NCBI GenBank assembly: GCA_900770445.1 | Contig: CAAGKO010000085.1 | Location: forward strand, 1-64,000 | DNA: 64,000 nt | Direction: 5' to 3' | DNA from: an uncultured Oribacterium sp. | GTDB lineage: Bacteria; Bacillota; Clostridia; Lachnospirales; Lachnospiraceae | Shown: in pieces, positions 45,157 through 58,777 of the stretch | Layout of the letters: every line of letters starts with the position of its first letter | Position numbering within the stretch: the first letter of the stretch is position 1 | The notes under the pieces: generated by a model | The model's input: only the letters and a program-made list of their open reading frames with translations | Database searches by the model: none | What the model was told of the DNA's origin: nothing | Position numbers and translations under genes: made by a program

Positions 45157-48100
45157 TTAAAGAATATTCTCCTTCTCTTTCTCGATCCGACGACGTGCAG
45201 CGATACGCTCTACGCCCTCTGCATCGATATCGAAGGCCTCATCCGGTGTGAACATCTGATCGTGACCATCCTGAAGATCCTGCTCGTCCTGGCTGAGCTC
45301 TACATTTCTGTAGCGTCTCATACCGGTACCTGCCGGAATCAGCTTGCCGATGATAACGTTCTCCTTCAGACCGATCAGCTGATCCGACTTTCCACTGATG
45401 GCCGCCTCGGTCAGAACCTTGGTAGTCTCCTGGAAAGATGCAGCGGACAGGAAGGAGTCGGTTGCGAGGGATGCCTTCGTGATACCAAGCATCACGCGCT
45501 TGCCCTCTGCCGGCTTCTTACCCTCGGCAATCAGACGCTCGTTCTCATCCTCGAAGTCGAGGCGGTCCACGGTGGTGCCAGGGATGAAATCGGAATCACC
45601 GGCCTCCATGATGCGCTCCTTCTTCATCATCTGATGAACGATCATCTCGATATGACGATCCTGAATCTCTACACCCTGCAGACGGTATACACGCTGAACT
45701 TCAGAAATCATGTAATCCTGAACTGCCTTGGTGCCCTTAATCTTCAGAAGGTCATGCGGGTTGATGGAACCCTCGGTGAGAACATCACCGGCCTCAAGTA
45801 CCTGACCATCCATCACCTTCAGTCTGGAACCATACGGAATGAGGTATGTCTTGGACTGGCCTCTCTCGGCATCCGTGATCACAACCTCTCTCTTCTTTGC
45901 GGTTTCCTTGATCTCAACGACGCCCGGAATCTCGGTAAGAATCGCAAGTCCCTTCGGTCTACGAGCCTCGAAAAGCTCCTCGACTCTCGGAAGACCCTGG
46001 GTGATATCGCCACCCGCTACACCACCGGTATGGAAGGTTCTCATCGTAAGCTGAGTACCCGGCTCACCGATGGACTGTGCAGCGATGATACCAACTGCCT
46101 CGCCGACCTGTACCGGCTGACCGGTTGCCAGGTTCGAGCCGTAGCACTTCGCACAGATACCATTCTTCGAACGGCAGGTGAGGACGGTTCTGATCTTCAC
46201 CTTCATCTTCTGCTTCGGATCGCGCTTGCCCTCTGCCACATCCTTATCGAACTGCTTCTGGAGTGCAGCGATGACCTTCGGCGCACGCTTCGGTGTTACC
46301 ATGCGGTCTGCCTGTACAACGAGCTTTCCGGTCTCCGGATCATATACATCCTCTGCGATGTAACGACCGGTGATACGCTCCTGCAGAGACTCGATCTTCT
46401 CCTGTCCTTCCTCCAGTGCGGAGATCTCCAGGTACGGGATCTTGTCCTTATCTGCAGAGCAGTCAAGCTCACGGATGATCAGATCCTGTGTAACGTCAAC
46501 CATTCGTCTCGTAAGGTAACCGGAGTCAGCCGTACGAAGCGCGGTATCGGAAAGTCCCTTACGAGCACCGTGTGCGGAGATGAAGTACTCAAGTACATCA
46601 AGACCCTCACGGAAGTTCGACTTGATCGGGAGCTCGATGGTACGTCCGGTTGTATCGGCCATGAGTCCTCGCATACCAGCGAGCTGCTTGATCTGCTTAT
46701 CGGATCCACGGGCTCCGGAATCGGCCATCATAAAGATGTTATTGTATGCATCGAGTCCACCGAGAAGATCCTTGGTCAGCTGATCATCGGTCTTCTTCCA
46801 GGTATCGATAACTTCCTGATAACGCTCCTCCTCGGTAACGAGACCACGACGGTAGTTCCGCGCGATCTTGTCAACGATGGCCTGTGCGTCTGCCAGCAGC
46901 TTCTGCTTGCTCGCCGGGACGGTCATATCCGAGATGGATACGGTCATCGCCGCGAGCGTGGACTGCTTATAGCCCATCGCCTTGATATCATCCAGGGTGA
47001 GGGCAGTCTGGGTAGCGCCATGTACATCCATGACTCTCTCCAGAATCTTCTTGAGATCCTTCTTCTTTACGATGAAATCAATCTCCGGAAGAATCTCGTT
47101 GCCCGGAATCGAACGATCCACAAAGCCGAGATCCTGCGGGATAATCTCATTGAAAATCAGACGACCGACGGTGGTATTCACAACGCCCTCGATGATCTTC
47201 TCAGTGCCATCCTCCGCCTTCACAATCTTGCGGATTCTGCACTTGATCTGGGTGTGCATCGTGATGTAGCCATTTTCCTTTGCAAGGATCGCCTCGTTGA
47301 TGCTCTTGAAGAACATCCCCTCGTTCGGCTCGCCCGGACGCGCCTGCGTAATATAGTAAATACCAAGTACCATATCCTGTGAAGGAACGGCTACCACACC
47401 ACCATCCGACGGCTTCAGGAGGTTATTCGGAGAAAGCAGCATGAATCTGCACTCTGCCTGTGCTTCCTGTGTCAGCGGAAGGTGGATCGCCATCTGGTCA
47501 CCATCGAAGTCGGCGTTGAAGGCCGCACATACGAGCGGGTGAAGCTTGATGGCCTTACCCTCGACGAGGGTCGGCTCGAAGGCCTGGATACCGAGTCTAT
47601 GCAGGGTAGGGGCACGGTTCAGCATAACCGGGTGACCCTTGATGACATCCTCGAGGATATCCCATACCTGCGGATCCAGACGATCAACCATCTTCTTCGC
47701 ATTCTTGATGTTGTGTGCCTTACCGGACTGAACCAGCTCCTTCATCACGAACGGCTTGAACAGCTCGAGGGCCATCTCCTTCGGAACACCGCACTGATAG
47801 ATCTTCAGCTCAGGTCCTACGACGATAACCGAACGTCCGGAGTAGTCAACTCGCTTACCGAGCAGGTTCTGACGGAAACGTCCCTGCTTACCCTTTAACA
47901 TATCGGAAAGGGACTTCAGGGCACGGTTACCCGGGCCGGTGACCGGACGACCACGACGACCGTTATCGATCAGCGCATCGACCGCCTCCTGCAGCATACG
48001 CTTTTCGTTACGTACGATGATCTCCGGAGCGCCCAGCTCGAGAAGACGAGCCAGACGATTGTTACGGTTGATGATTCTTCTATAGAGATCGTTCAGATCA

Positions 48101-48876
48101 GAGGTCGCGAAACGACCGCCATCAAGCTGAACCATCGGGCGAAGATCAGGCGGGATCACCGGGAGGTTCGTGAGGATCATCCACTCCGGCTTATTACCGG
48201 AGGAACGGAAAGCCTCTACGACCTCGAGGCGCTTCACGATTCTCGTTCTCTTCTGACCGGAAGCATCATCGAGCTCCTGACGAAGCTCTGCATACTCCTT
48301 CTCGAGATCGATGCCGCGAAGCAGCTCCAGTACAGCCTCTGCGCCCATGCCTGCACGGAAGGAGCCGTAGCCATACTGCTCGATCGCATCTCTGTACTCC
48401 TTCTCAGAGAGAACCTGCTTGTAATCCAGGCCGGTCTCACCCTTATCGAGTACCACGTAGCTTGCGAAGTAGAGTACTCTCTCCAGAATACGCGGGCTGA
48501 TGTCGAGGATCAGACCCATTCTGGACGGGATACCCTTGAAATACCAGATGTGGGAAACAGGCGCTGCCAGCGCGATGTGGCCCATACGCTCACGACGAAC
48601 AGAGGACTTGGTAACCTCAACACCGCAGCGATCACAGATGACGCCCTTATAGCGAATCTTCTTATACTTGCCGCAGTGGCACTCCCAGTCCTTGACCGGT
48701 CCGAAAATACGCTCACAGAAGAGTCCGTCCTTCTCCGGCTTCAGCGTTCTGTAGTTGATGGTCTCCGGCTTCTTTACTTCGCCGTGGGACCACTCCAGAA
48801 TCTTGTCCGGAGAAGCCAGGCCGATCTTGATCGAATCAAACTGAACAGGCTTATTTATATTATCAAGCTGTGCCAT
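45157..48876 (-). CDS. rpoC: DNA-directed RNA polymerase subunit beta'
   Basis: 1239 residues. The N-terminal zinc site CHCGKY...CDRCGVEV (about 60-80), the catalytic NADFDGDQM (about 445-453) that holds Mg2+ with three Asp, the bridge helix and trigger loop, and the second zinc site [13 protein letters not shown] are all visible. C-terminal part ends with a short basic/acidic tail. It follows rpoB by 11 bp with AGGAGG at the start. Length is normal for Clostridia. Confidence 0.98.
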   Translation of the reverse strand: MAQLDNINKPVQFDSIKIGLASPDKILEWSHGEVKKPETINYRTLKPEKDGLFCERIFGPVKDWECHCGKYKKIRYKGVICDRCGVEVTKSSVRRERMGHIALAAPVSHIWYFKGIPSRMGLILDISPRILERVLYFASYVVLDKGETGLDYKQVLSEKEYRDAIEQYGYGSFRAGMGAEAVLELLRGIDLEKEYAELRQELDDASGQKRTRIVKRLEVVEAFRSSGNKPEWMILTNLPVIPPDLRPMVQLDGGRFATSDLNDLYRRIINRNNRLARLLELGAPEIIVRNEKRMLQEAVDALIDNGRRGRPVTGPGNRALKSLSDMLKGKQGRFRQNLLGKRVDYSGRSVIVVGPELKIYQCGVPKEMALELFKPFVMKELVQSGKAHNIKNAKKMVDRLDPQVWDILEDVIKGHPVMLNRAPTLHRLGIQAFEPTLVEGKAIKLHPLVCAAFNADFDGDQMAIHLPLTQEAQAECRFMLLSPNNLLKPSDGGVVAVPSQDMVLGIYYITQARPGEPNEGMFFKSINEAILAKENGYITMHTQIKCRIRKIVKAEDGTEKIIEGVVNTTVGRLIFNEIIPQDLGFVDRSIPGNEILPEIDFIVKKKDLKKILERVMDVHGATQTALTLDDIKAMGYKQSTLAAMTVSISDMTVPASKQKLLADAQAIVDKIARNYRRGLVTEEERYQEVIDTWKKTDDQLTKDLLGGLDAYNNIFMMADSGARGSDKQIKQLAGMRGLMADTTGRTIELPIKSNFREGLDVLEYFISAHGARKGLSDTALRTADSGYLTRRMVDVTQDLIIRELDCSADKDKIPYLEISALEEGQEKIESLQERITGRYIAEDVYDPETGKLVVQADRMVTPKRAPKVIAALQKQFDKDVAEGKRDPKQKMKVKIRTVLTCRSKNGICAKCYGSNLATGQPVQVGEAVGIIAAQSIGEPGTQLTMRTFHTGGVAGGDITQGLPRVEELFEARRPKGLAILTEIPGVVEIKETAKKREVVITDAERGQSKTYLIPYGSRLKVMDGQVLEAGDVLTEGSINPHDLLKIKGTKAVQDYMISEVQRVYRLQGVEIQDRHIEMIVHQMMKKERIMEAGDSDFIPGTTVDRLDFEDENERLIAEGKKPAEGKRVMLGITKASLATDSFLSAASFQETTKVLTEAAISGKSDQLIGLKENVIIGKLIPAGTGMRRYRNVELSQDEQDLQDGHDQMFTPDEAFDIDAEGVERIAARRRIEKEKENIL

Positions 48877-48887
48877 CTTTCCTCCTA

Positions 48888-53012
<4,125 letters not shown>

Positions 53013-53266
53013 TGACCGTTCACCCCATAGTAAATTCGTTTCATGCCGGAAACGCGGCAGTTCGGGAAACTCCTTTACTTGATCACTGTGATTCATAGAA
53101 AGATGTGGATTTCAAAATGTGCATTCATCGTTACGAGCATTGTATTTCGATGTATCAACATTTCAATGAATCGGTTTTCGTTTCATCTTATCTTAAAGGA
53201 GCGGTGGTGCCGGGCGTGTCTAAAAAAAGGCGCACTGAGCCCACGTCTCCAAAATAAGCAAACTTT

Positions 53267-53295
53267 ATCCTACCATGGCACCGGATTTTCGTCAA
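53267..53295 (-). promoter_or_regulatory. Sigma-A promoter of rpoBC
   Basis: TTGACG (53290-53295), 17-bp spacer, TAGGAT (53267-53272) on the minus strand. The predicted leader is about 240-250 nt and contains a TTTTTTT run near 53222 that could belong to a weak attenuator. Confidence 0.72.
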
Positions 53296-53339
53296 TACGT
53301 GAAATTTAATTTTTTGCAATGCATCGCAATAGACGGTGA

Positions 53340-53558
53340 GACGATGCCATCTGATGCGCCTGCGGCGCGGGCATCGTCGTTTGATTTTGCCGCCCCAGGT
53401 GGCAAAACGGGTTAAGTAGCTTTGCTAAAGCAAAGCTCTGAATACGCTCGCCGCTAAGGCCTCCCAAGGGAAATCTAAAGATATTCCCTTGGGAGCTGTA
53501 TCTCGCCGCCCGGGAGCATCCATGCGCCTCTCCGCGCTTCGCGCGGCCCTCTCATGGA
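53340..53558. repeat. Run of five hairpins between the rpoB promoter and the upstream gene
   Basis: Successive stem-loops: 53340-53378 (9-bp outer and 5-bp inner stem), 53385-53407 (7 bp), 53418-53437 (8 bp, 4-nt loop), 53461-53495 (perfect 12 bp) and 53519-53558 (6-bp outer, 6-bp inner). No coding sequence is convincing here. A T-run is missing after each, so they are not ordinary terminators. Confidence 0.65.
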
Positions 53559-53564
53559 TATGTA

Positions 53565-53594
53565 CAAAAAAGGAATCGACGATCGTCGATTCCT
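53565..53594 (-). terminator. Terminator of the gene at 53609-54097
   Basis: A perfect 24-nt palindrome (53571-53594) followed by TTTTTT on the minus strand, about 15 bp past the stop codon. Confidence 0.9.
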
Positions 53595-53608
53595 CTCTGC
53601 TTTCATGA

Positions 53609-54097
53609 TTACTTTCTGGAAGCCATCTCTCTGGCACGTGCCAGGATGCCCTTCTTCTTTTCCGGTGCCTTCGGGATGCTGCCGCCACGGACGGACTTGA
53701 TGCCACGGATGTAGAGACCGGAGATGGAGCACTTGCACTCCTTGCCCTTCGGAAGCTGCTCGAATACGTTCGGATCCGCGATGAGGGTCATCATACGTGG
53801 ACCGATCTTCGCCTTCACGACCGGAAGCTTCTGCCACTTGAGATAGAATGGTGTCTGCTCCTTGATCGCCTCCGGAAGGCCGGCTGCGATGGCCTCTTCG
53901 ATGGAGAGCTTCTTCTTATCGATGATCAGCATCGACACATCCTGTGTGTTTGCATCGATGATCGGCTGCTGCTCTGCCTGCTGACGGGAGAGCTTCTTAC
54001 CATAGTAGTACATAATCGCCATGAGTACAACCAGGATGATCGCGATAACGACCAGTACGGTTGCCACGGTATTCCAGTGGATCGCCATTAATGTCAT
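53609..54097 (-). CDS. Hypothetical single-pass membrane protein
   Basis: 162 residues, family not recognised. One N-terminal membrane helix (about 10-31, VATVLVVIAIILVVLMAIMYYYG). A cytoplasmic domain follows with DVSMLIIDKKKLSIEEAIAAGLPEAIKEQTPFYLKWQKLPVVKAKIGPRMMTLIADPNVFEQLP, then CKC at about 123-125 and a Lys/Arg-rich C-terminus. Topology resembles YajC, which lies 1 kb upstream, but the soluble domain does not. GAGGA lies eight bases before the ATG at 54097. It is a single-gene unit with its own terminator. Confidence 0.75.
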   Translation of the reverse strand: MTLMAIHWNTVATVLVVIAIILVVLMAIMYYYGKKLSRQQAEQQPIIDANTQDVSMLIIDKKKLSIEEAIAAGLPEAIKEQTPFYLKWQKLPVVKAKIGPRMMTLIADPNVFEQLPKGKECKCSISGLYIRGIKSVRGGSIPKAPEKKKGILARAREMASRK

Positions 54098-54250
54098 AGA
54101 GTAAATCCTCGTCTTTCCATAAATCTGCCCTTAATCTTACTATCTGGCGCATCAAAATGCAACCTTAAAAGAGGTCCCGGAAGGCACGGGAGCTCCGTAC
54201 TCTGAAAACGGAAAATCTTAAAAAAGCCCCGAGAAGCGGTACACCCTCTA

Positions 54251-54661
54251 TCAGCGTTCACGGATCCGGATCCGGACTTCGTTATCGCTCACCGGCTGTC
54301 CGCCCTGGGTGATGGTATAGACGAGTCGGATCTCCATCAGACTATCGGCGTGGATGCGGTTGATCTCGACATACTTCGTGTCGAAGCCGAGCTCCATCGT
54401 CCCCATCGGGGTCTCATAGTTCATGATATGATGCTTATTCTGCTTATAATGAAACTGATTTTCCTGCTTCCAGTTCCGGGTCACGATGATCTCCTCGTCG
54501 GAGACATTGATCCGCATCTCGTTATGGACGCCGTCCTGGAAATAGCTCAGCACATGCTGTCCCTCGGAGAGCTCGCGCAGGATACCCTCCGCGCTGTGCT
54601 CCATGATGTCCGTATCTCCGTCGATGGTCTGGCGTGTCTGCATATCGATTTTTACTCTCAT
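54251..54661 (-). CDS. DUF1934 (YwiB-like) family protein
   Basis: 136 residues. The pattern of alternating strands with VLSYFQDG, RINVSDEEIIVTRNW and the METPMGT-like NYETPMGTMELGFDTKYVEI segment is typical of the DUF1934 beta-barrel (lipocalin-like) family of Bacillota. Function unknown. The ATG at 54661 lies directly after the stop of the HTH gene, with GGAG upstream, so the two are coupled; the longer frame to 54793 overlaps that gene and is rejected. Confidence 0.82.
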   Translation of the reverse strand: MRVKIDMQTRQTIDGDTDIMEHSAEGILRELSEGQHVLSYFQDGVHNEMRINVSDEEIIVTRNWKQENQFHYKQNKHHIMNYETPMGTMELGFDTKYVEINRIHADSLMEIRLVYTITQGGQPVSDNEVRIRIRER

Positions 54662-54663
54662 CG

Positions 54664-55056
54664 TTACTCCATCCTGTCTTCCTTCATCCAGCGGACTTCG
54701 TCTGTCGTCCACTCGCCGTCTGCCAATGCTGACGTCGGAGCCTGCGACCCGCCCGCCGCAGATGCCCGCTCCCGCCGCGTGTTTTCCTTCCACTCTGCCA
54801 GCAGACGCTTCTGCATCCGGAGCTCATCCGAGCGAAGCTCACTCGGCTTCAGCTCGCTCAAATCCACCTCCGAGATCAGGTCCTCCATCGAACAGTCCAG
54901 CACCTGCGCCAGTCGATGAACCGATGCTGCCTTCGCCGCCCCCAGATCCTTATGCCCCTGCTCGTAGTCCTGAATCGAGCGGACCGATATGCCGCTCTGC
55001 TCCGCCAGCTCCTTCCGGCTGATGCCCTTTAATTCTCTCAGTGTTTTAAGATTCAT
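54664..55056 (-). CDS. XRE-family helix-turn-helix regulator
   Basis: 130 residues. An N-terminal Cro/CI-type HTH (about 1-58, LKTLRELKGISRKELAEQSGISVRSIQDYEQGHKD) is followed by a charged helical region and a Ser/Ala-rich C-terminus with no recognised effector domain. The start at 55056 has AGAGGA upstream; the extra ten residues of the longer frame are not conserved in style. It is coupled to the DUF1934 gene and is separated from yajC by a terminator. Confidence 0.87.
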   Translation of the reverse strand: MNLKTLRELKGISRKELAEQSGISVRSIQDYEQGHKDLGAAKAASVHRLAQVLDCSMEDLISEVDLSELKPSELRSDELRMQKRLLAEWKENTRRERASAAGGSQAPTSALADGEWTTDEVRWMKEDRME

Positions 55057-55084
55057 ACGAAGTCCTCTGCTCCCCTGTCGCAAC

Positions 55085-55114
55085 AAAAGCCCACCGTGCA
55101 GGACACGGTGGGCT
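55085..55114 (-). terminator. Rho-independent terminator of yajC
   Basis: Perfect 11-bp stem (55088-55098 with 55104-55114), 5-nt loop, then TTTTG on the minus strand. Confidence 0.85.
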
Positions 55115-55130
55115 CATGAATCGCGCTGGA

Positions 55131-55427
55131 TTACTTCTTATCGTCAGACTTTACAGCCGTGGTCGGCTTCTCAAGCTGTGCGATGGCTGCCTTCTGCATC
55201 GGGATACGGCAGTTCTTGTTATTACCGAACTCAACGATCACTGTATCATCGGTCATATCGATGATCACGCCGTAGAAGCCGGATGTGGTCAGAACCGTGT
55301 CACCGACAGCGACCGATGCAAGGAGAGCCTCCTGCTTCTTACGCTCCTTCTGTGATGGCTTGATACCGATAAAGTAAAACATCGCCACGATGGCAATGAT
55401 ATAAATTACCCAACCAATTACGCTCAT
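55131..55427 (-). CDS. yajC: Preprotein translocase subunit YajC
   Basis: 98 residues. One N-terminal membrane helix (about 4-21) and the KPSQKERKKQEALLASVAVGDTVLTTSGFYGVI motif that defines YajC, a small partner of SecDF-YidC-SecYEG. GGAGG lies before the start and a promoter at 55509-55537. Divergent from the MATE gene. Confidence 0.93.
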   Translation of the reverse strand: MSVIGWVIYIIAIVAMFYFIGIKPSQKERKKQEALLASVAVGDTVLTTSGFYGVIIDMTDDTVIVEFGNNKNCRIPMQKAAIAQLEKPTTAVKSDDKK

Positions 55428-55508
55428 TCTTTTTTCCTCCGTGAAAGTATACTATCGGTTCGAGCCGAATGGTAGATACCAGCCGCTCTCCGAATCGTCT
55501 AAATCAAC

Positions 55509-55537
55509 ATTCTACCATAGGCATGCTCAAATATCCA
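55509..55537 (-). promoter_or_regulatory. Promoter of yajC with extended -10
   Basis: TGGATA (55532-55537), 17-bp spacer, TAGAAT (55509-55514) preceded by TGG, on the minus strand. Confidence 0.6.
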
Positions 55538-55547
55538 GTAAATTCTA

Positions 55548-55576
55548 TCGTCAGCCCGTCGGCGTCGTGCTATAAT
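55548..55576 (+). promoter_or_regulatory. Promoter of the plus-strand MATE gene with extended -10
   Basis: TCGTCA (55548-55553), 17-bp spacer and TATAAT (55571-55576) with TGC before it. It leaves a leader of about 160 nt before the MATE start and lies back-to-back with the yajC promoter. Confidence 0.65.
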
Positions 55577-55744
55577 AGCAGACGCATCCTGAAAGCGCTT
55601 TCAAGTCAGACAGCTCCTATACCGGTCGCTACATCGGTGTATGTAAGAATCCATCGGTGAAGTCCGAGCCGATCTCATCGCTGTCATCGCTCCATCTGTG
55701 CTCTCAAGGAAAACTATATCGCCTGTGTTTAAAGGGGACCTACT

Positions 55745-57082
55745 ATGAGAAATATGACCTCCGGCAGTATCTATCGCCATCTTCTTGCCTATGCCATCCC
55801 ACTGATTTTCGGAAACTTCCTTCAGCTCACCTATAACGCCGTCGATTCCATCCTCGTCAGTAAGGGAGCCGGTGTCGCTGCACTCAGCGCCGTGTCCGTC
55901 TCGAATCCGGTATCGGTGCTGCTGGTGCAGAGCATCTCCGGCATCGGCATCGGTGCCTCCGTCTATATGAGCAGGTTCTATGGTGCCGGGGAAGGCGAGA
56001 AGCTGAAGCGCTCGCTCTCCACGACGATTCTCTTCGGTACGATCGCCGGCGGCATCACCACCCTGCTCGGTATCCTGCTCGCGGCACCGATCCTGCAGGC
56101 CATGCATACACCGCTCGATATCATGCATGATTCGAGCGTTTATCTCCGGCTTCTCTTCCTCGGTAATTTCTTCACCTTCCAGTACAACATCATGTCGAGT
56201 GCACTGAGGGCAGTCGGGGATTCGAAAACGCCGGTGACCTTCGTCGGCATCTCGTCGGTACTGAACGCCTTTCTGGACTGGGTCTTCATCTTCCTCTTCC
56301 ACTGGGGCGTCTTCGGTGCTGCACTCGCGACCGTGATCGCCGAAGCTCTCTCGGCGGTGCTCTGCTATATCTACGTCTACCGCCATATCCCGGCACTCGC
56401 GCTCCGGCGGGATGAGATGATCCTCGATCGCAAGCTTCTCCGGAGCATCCTCTCCAGCGGCCTCATCACCGCACTGCAGCAGTCCTGTCAGCCGATCGGA
56501 AAGCTGCTCGTGCAGAGTGTGATCAATGTTCAGGGCATCGACGTCATCGCAGCCTTCAACGCCGGCTGCAAGATCGAGGACTACGGGCGTATCCCGGCGC
56601 AGACGATCAGCCACGGCATGATGACCTGCGCCGCGCAGAACCGCGGTGCCGGCGACCGGAAGCGGGTGAAGGAAACGCTCTGGAAAGGCATCCTGATCGG
56701 ACTCATCTACTATCCGATCATCTGTGCACTCATCCTGCTCTTTCGTCATCCGCTGATCCAGCTCTTCGCACCGACCAGCGGCGGCGAGGAGATGGTCCGT
56801 CTCGGCGTGAGCTACCTGTCCATAAAGGCCTTCACCATCATCTTTCCTTGCGTCACGAATGCGATGCAGGGCTTCATGCGTGGCATGGGCAACATGACCA
56901 TCACGCTGATTTCGACGATTCTGCAGATTTCGATCCGCACCCTCTTCGTCTATATCCTGGTCCCGAAGATCGGCATCACCGGTGAGGCCTATGCCTGCGC
57001 GATCGGCTGGACCGCCATGATCCTCTTCGAGTACAGCTACTACTTCCTCTGCCGGAAGAAGCTCTACGCCGCGATGGGCTGA
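55745..57082 (+). CDS. MATE family efflux transporter (plus strand)
   Basis: 445 residues with 12 hydrophobic segments in two related halves. MATE features: PLIFGNFLQLTYNAVDSILVSKGAGVAALSAVS at the N-terminus, the LRAVGDSKTPVTF segment at about 155-170, and SSGLITALQQSCQPIGKLLVQSVIN opening the second half. It is a Na+- or H+-driven exporter of drugs or metabolites. AAAGGGG precedes the ATG. It converges with a second MATE gene; the two proteins share only family-level similarity and are not recent duplicates. Confidence 0.92.
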   Translation: MRNMTSGSIYRHLLAYAIPLIFGNFLQLTYNAVDSILVSKGAGVAALSAVSVSNPVSVLLVQSISGIGIGASVYMSRFYGAGEGEKLKRSLSTTILFGTIAGGITTLLGILLAAPILQAMHTPLDIMHDSSVYLRLLFLGNFFTFQYNIMSSALRAVGDSKTPVTFVGISSVLNAFLDWVFIFLFHWGVFGAALATVIAEALSAVLCYIYVYRHIPALALRRDEMILDRKLLRSILSSGLITALQQSCQPIGKLLVQSVINVQGIDVIAAFNAGCKIEDYGRIPAQTISHGMMTCAAQNRGAGDRKRVKETLWKGILIGLIYYPIICALILLFRHPLIQLFAPTSGGEEMVRLGVSYLSIKAFTIIFPCVTNAMQGFMRGMGNMTITLISTILQISIRTLFVYILVPKIGITGEAYACAIGWTAMILFEYSYYFLCRKKLYAAMG

Positions 57083-57102
57083 GCAGTGAAAGCTCGATCA
57101 GG

Positions 57103-57158
57103 AGCCGTGAAGGGCCGGCAGCGGATGCACAGTACTCCGAAACCGGCCCTCCACGGCT
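57103..57158. repeat. 16-bp stem hairpin after the plus-strand MATE gene
   Basis: Arms 57103-57118 and 57143-57158 pair over 16 bp with one mismatch; 24-nt loop. No T-run follows on the plus strand, so it may be a weak terminator or a processing structure for the MATE mRNA. Confidence 0.6.
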
Positions 57159-57185
57159 TCTGCCCGAATCTTCACCTGATAATAG

Positions 57186-57418
57186 ATGAACCGCCGGAGG
57201 GCAGCCTCCAGAGTGCTTAAAGCCGAGGACGTGCAAAATCAAAACCAGCTCCCTTAGAAACACTTGGAGTAATTTTTCCTTAGCACCCTCTGCAACACGG
57301 AGTTTCCATAAAAGGAAACTCCGTCGTTTGCAGAGGGCCTAGTGTTTCTTAGGGAGCTGGTTTTAGAGTTTGCCGCCGCAGGCGACCAGCCTCTGGAGGC
57401 TGCCCTCCGGCGGTTCAT
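57186..57418. repeat. 233-nt giant inverted repeat between convergent MATE genes
   Basis: Three nested paired blocks: 28 identical positions (57186-57213 with 57391-57418), 23 of 24 (57241-57264 with 57341-57364), and an inner stem (57286-57307 with 57314-57337, one 2-nt offset) around loop ATAAAA. Two internal loops of 27/26 nt and 21/3 nt separate the blocks. The outer right arm ends two bases from the stop codon of the minus-strand MATE gene. No coding sequence. Confidence 0.85.
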
Positions 57419-57420
57419 TT

Positions 57421-58776
57421 CTATGCATCGGCCTTTGGGAACTTCCGCCGGACGCGAAGGAAGGTGATGAAGTGCGCAGTAAAGGTGATGATCCAGGTAA
57501 TCGGATAGCTCATGTACAGCCAGTTCAGGGAGTGGAAGTACGGGAGCCGGAACAGGGTCAGGATGAAGATGATTCGCAGTCCGCAGGCACCGATCAGGCT
57601 TACAAACATCGGGATCACCGAGTAGCCGAGTCCTCGGAGTGAGCCAACCATGACATCCATGATACCACAGAGGAAATACGGTGCGCAGACCACCAGCAGT
57701 CGCTCCTGTCCATAACGGATAACTTCTGCATCCGTCGTAAAGAAGCGCAGCAGCCATGGATCCAGCATCACCGCACCGATGCCCATGACGAGGCCGATGA
57801 GGACGACGGTGATCAGGCAGTCCTTCAGGATGCGGTTGATACGGCTGTACTTCCGGGCGCCCAGATTCTGTGCGGTAAACGAAAGATTCGTCTGATAGAT
57901 CGAGTTCATCGAAGCATATACGAACGATTCGATATTCTGTGCCGCTGTCGCACCCGCCATCGCAACCGATCCGAAGGAGTTGATGGAGCTCTGGATGACG
58001 ACATTGGACAGACTGAACACGGTGCTCTGAAGCCCGGCAGGGAGACCGATCTCCATGATCGAACGGAGCAGCTTCCAGTTGACATGCAGCTTTCGGAGAT
58101 CGAGGTGCAGAGCCCCCTTCTCCCGCATGAGCGTGATGAGCAGGGCGATGCCGGAAAAGCCCTGTGAAACCGTCGTCGCGATCGCAACACCCGCCACGCC
58201 GATGCCCACCACGAGGACGAAGAACAGGTTCAGAATGACATTGATCACCCCGGCGATCATCTGAAAATACAGTGGGCGCTTCGTATCACCGACGGCACGC
58301 AGAATCGCCGCTGCGAAGTCATACAGCATGATCAGTGGCATACCGAGGAAGTAGATGCGAAGATAGAGCACCGAGTCTTCGATGACATCCGCGGGGGATC
58401 CCATCAGCTCCAGCATCGGTCGTGCCAGAAACAGGCCGGCGACGCAGAGAATCGCACCGAAAATCACCGACACCAGGATCGAGGTGTGAATGGTATCGGA
58501 CATTTCCTCCTGGCGCTTCGCCGCATAATACTTTCCGACGCAGACATTGACACCGATGGAGAAGCCGACGAAGAGCTGGATGATGAGGTTCACCAGCGAT
58601 CCGGTCGATCCGACGGCGGCCATCGCCTGCGGGCTCACGAAACGGCCGACAACCACGATGTCGGCCGCATTAAACAGAAGCTGAAGCACAGACGCCGCCA
58701 TCAGCGGCAGTGCAAAGGTGATGACCTTCGGCATGATGACGCCGGTGGTCATATCCATCTCATATTTCTTACTCAT
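57421..58776 (-). CDS. MATE family efflux transporter (minus strand)
   Basis: 451 residues, 12 hydrophobic segments. ALPLMAASVLQLLFNAADIVVVGRFVSPQAMAAVG at the start and FAAAILRAVGDTKRPLYF near 175 are MATE hallmarks; GLPAGLQSTVFSLSNVVIQSSIN opens the second half. The ATG at 58776 follows the stop of the EIIB-like gene by one base and lacks its own clear ribosome binding site, so translation is probably coupled. The longer frame to 58905 runs through the upstream gene and is rejected. Its substrate is unknown. Confidence 0.9.
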   Translation of the reverse strand: MSKKYEMDMTTGVIMPKVITFALPLMAASVLQLLFNAADIVVVGRFVSPQAMAAVGSTGSLVNLIIQLFVGFSIGVNVCVGKYYAAKRQEEMSDTIHTSILVSVIFGAILCVAGLFLARPMLELMGSPADVIEDSVLYLRIYFLGMPLIMLYDFAAAILRAVGDTKRPLYFQMIAGVINVILNLFFVLVVGIGVAGVAIATTVSQGFSGIALLITLMREKGALHLDLRKLHVNWKLLRSIMEIGLPAGLQSTVFSLSNVVIQSSINSFGSVAMAGATAAQNIESFVYASMNSIYQTNLSFTAQNLGARKYSRINRILKDCLITVVLIGLVMGIGAVMLDPWLLRFFTTDAEVIRYGQERLLVVCAPYFLCGIMDVMVGSLRGLGYSVIPMFVSLIGACGLRIIFILTLFRLPYFHSLNWLYMSYPITWIITFTAHFITFLRVRRKFPKADA

Positions 58777-58777
58777 A

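Noticed and set aside
45127..47382. 751-codon open frame on the plus strand opposite rpoC
   Set aside because: Antisense to a conserved gene; no domain, no start signals. It exists because of strong codon bias in rpoC.
53425..53837. Small minus-strand open frames upstream of rpoB
   Set aside because: They run through hairpins and a terminator and overlap the real gene at 53609-54097 in another frame; no ribosome binding site.
54225..54248. Possible terminator after the DUF1934 gene
   Set aside because: There is a T6 run, but the preceding stem has only three or four pairs, too weak to call.
55745..58776. Idea that the two MATE genes are a recent inverted duplication explaining the repeat between them
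   Set aside because: The proteins differ in most positions, so any duplication would be ancient, while the repeat arms are nearly identical.
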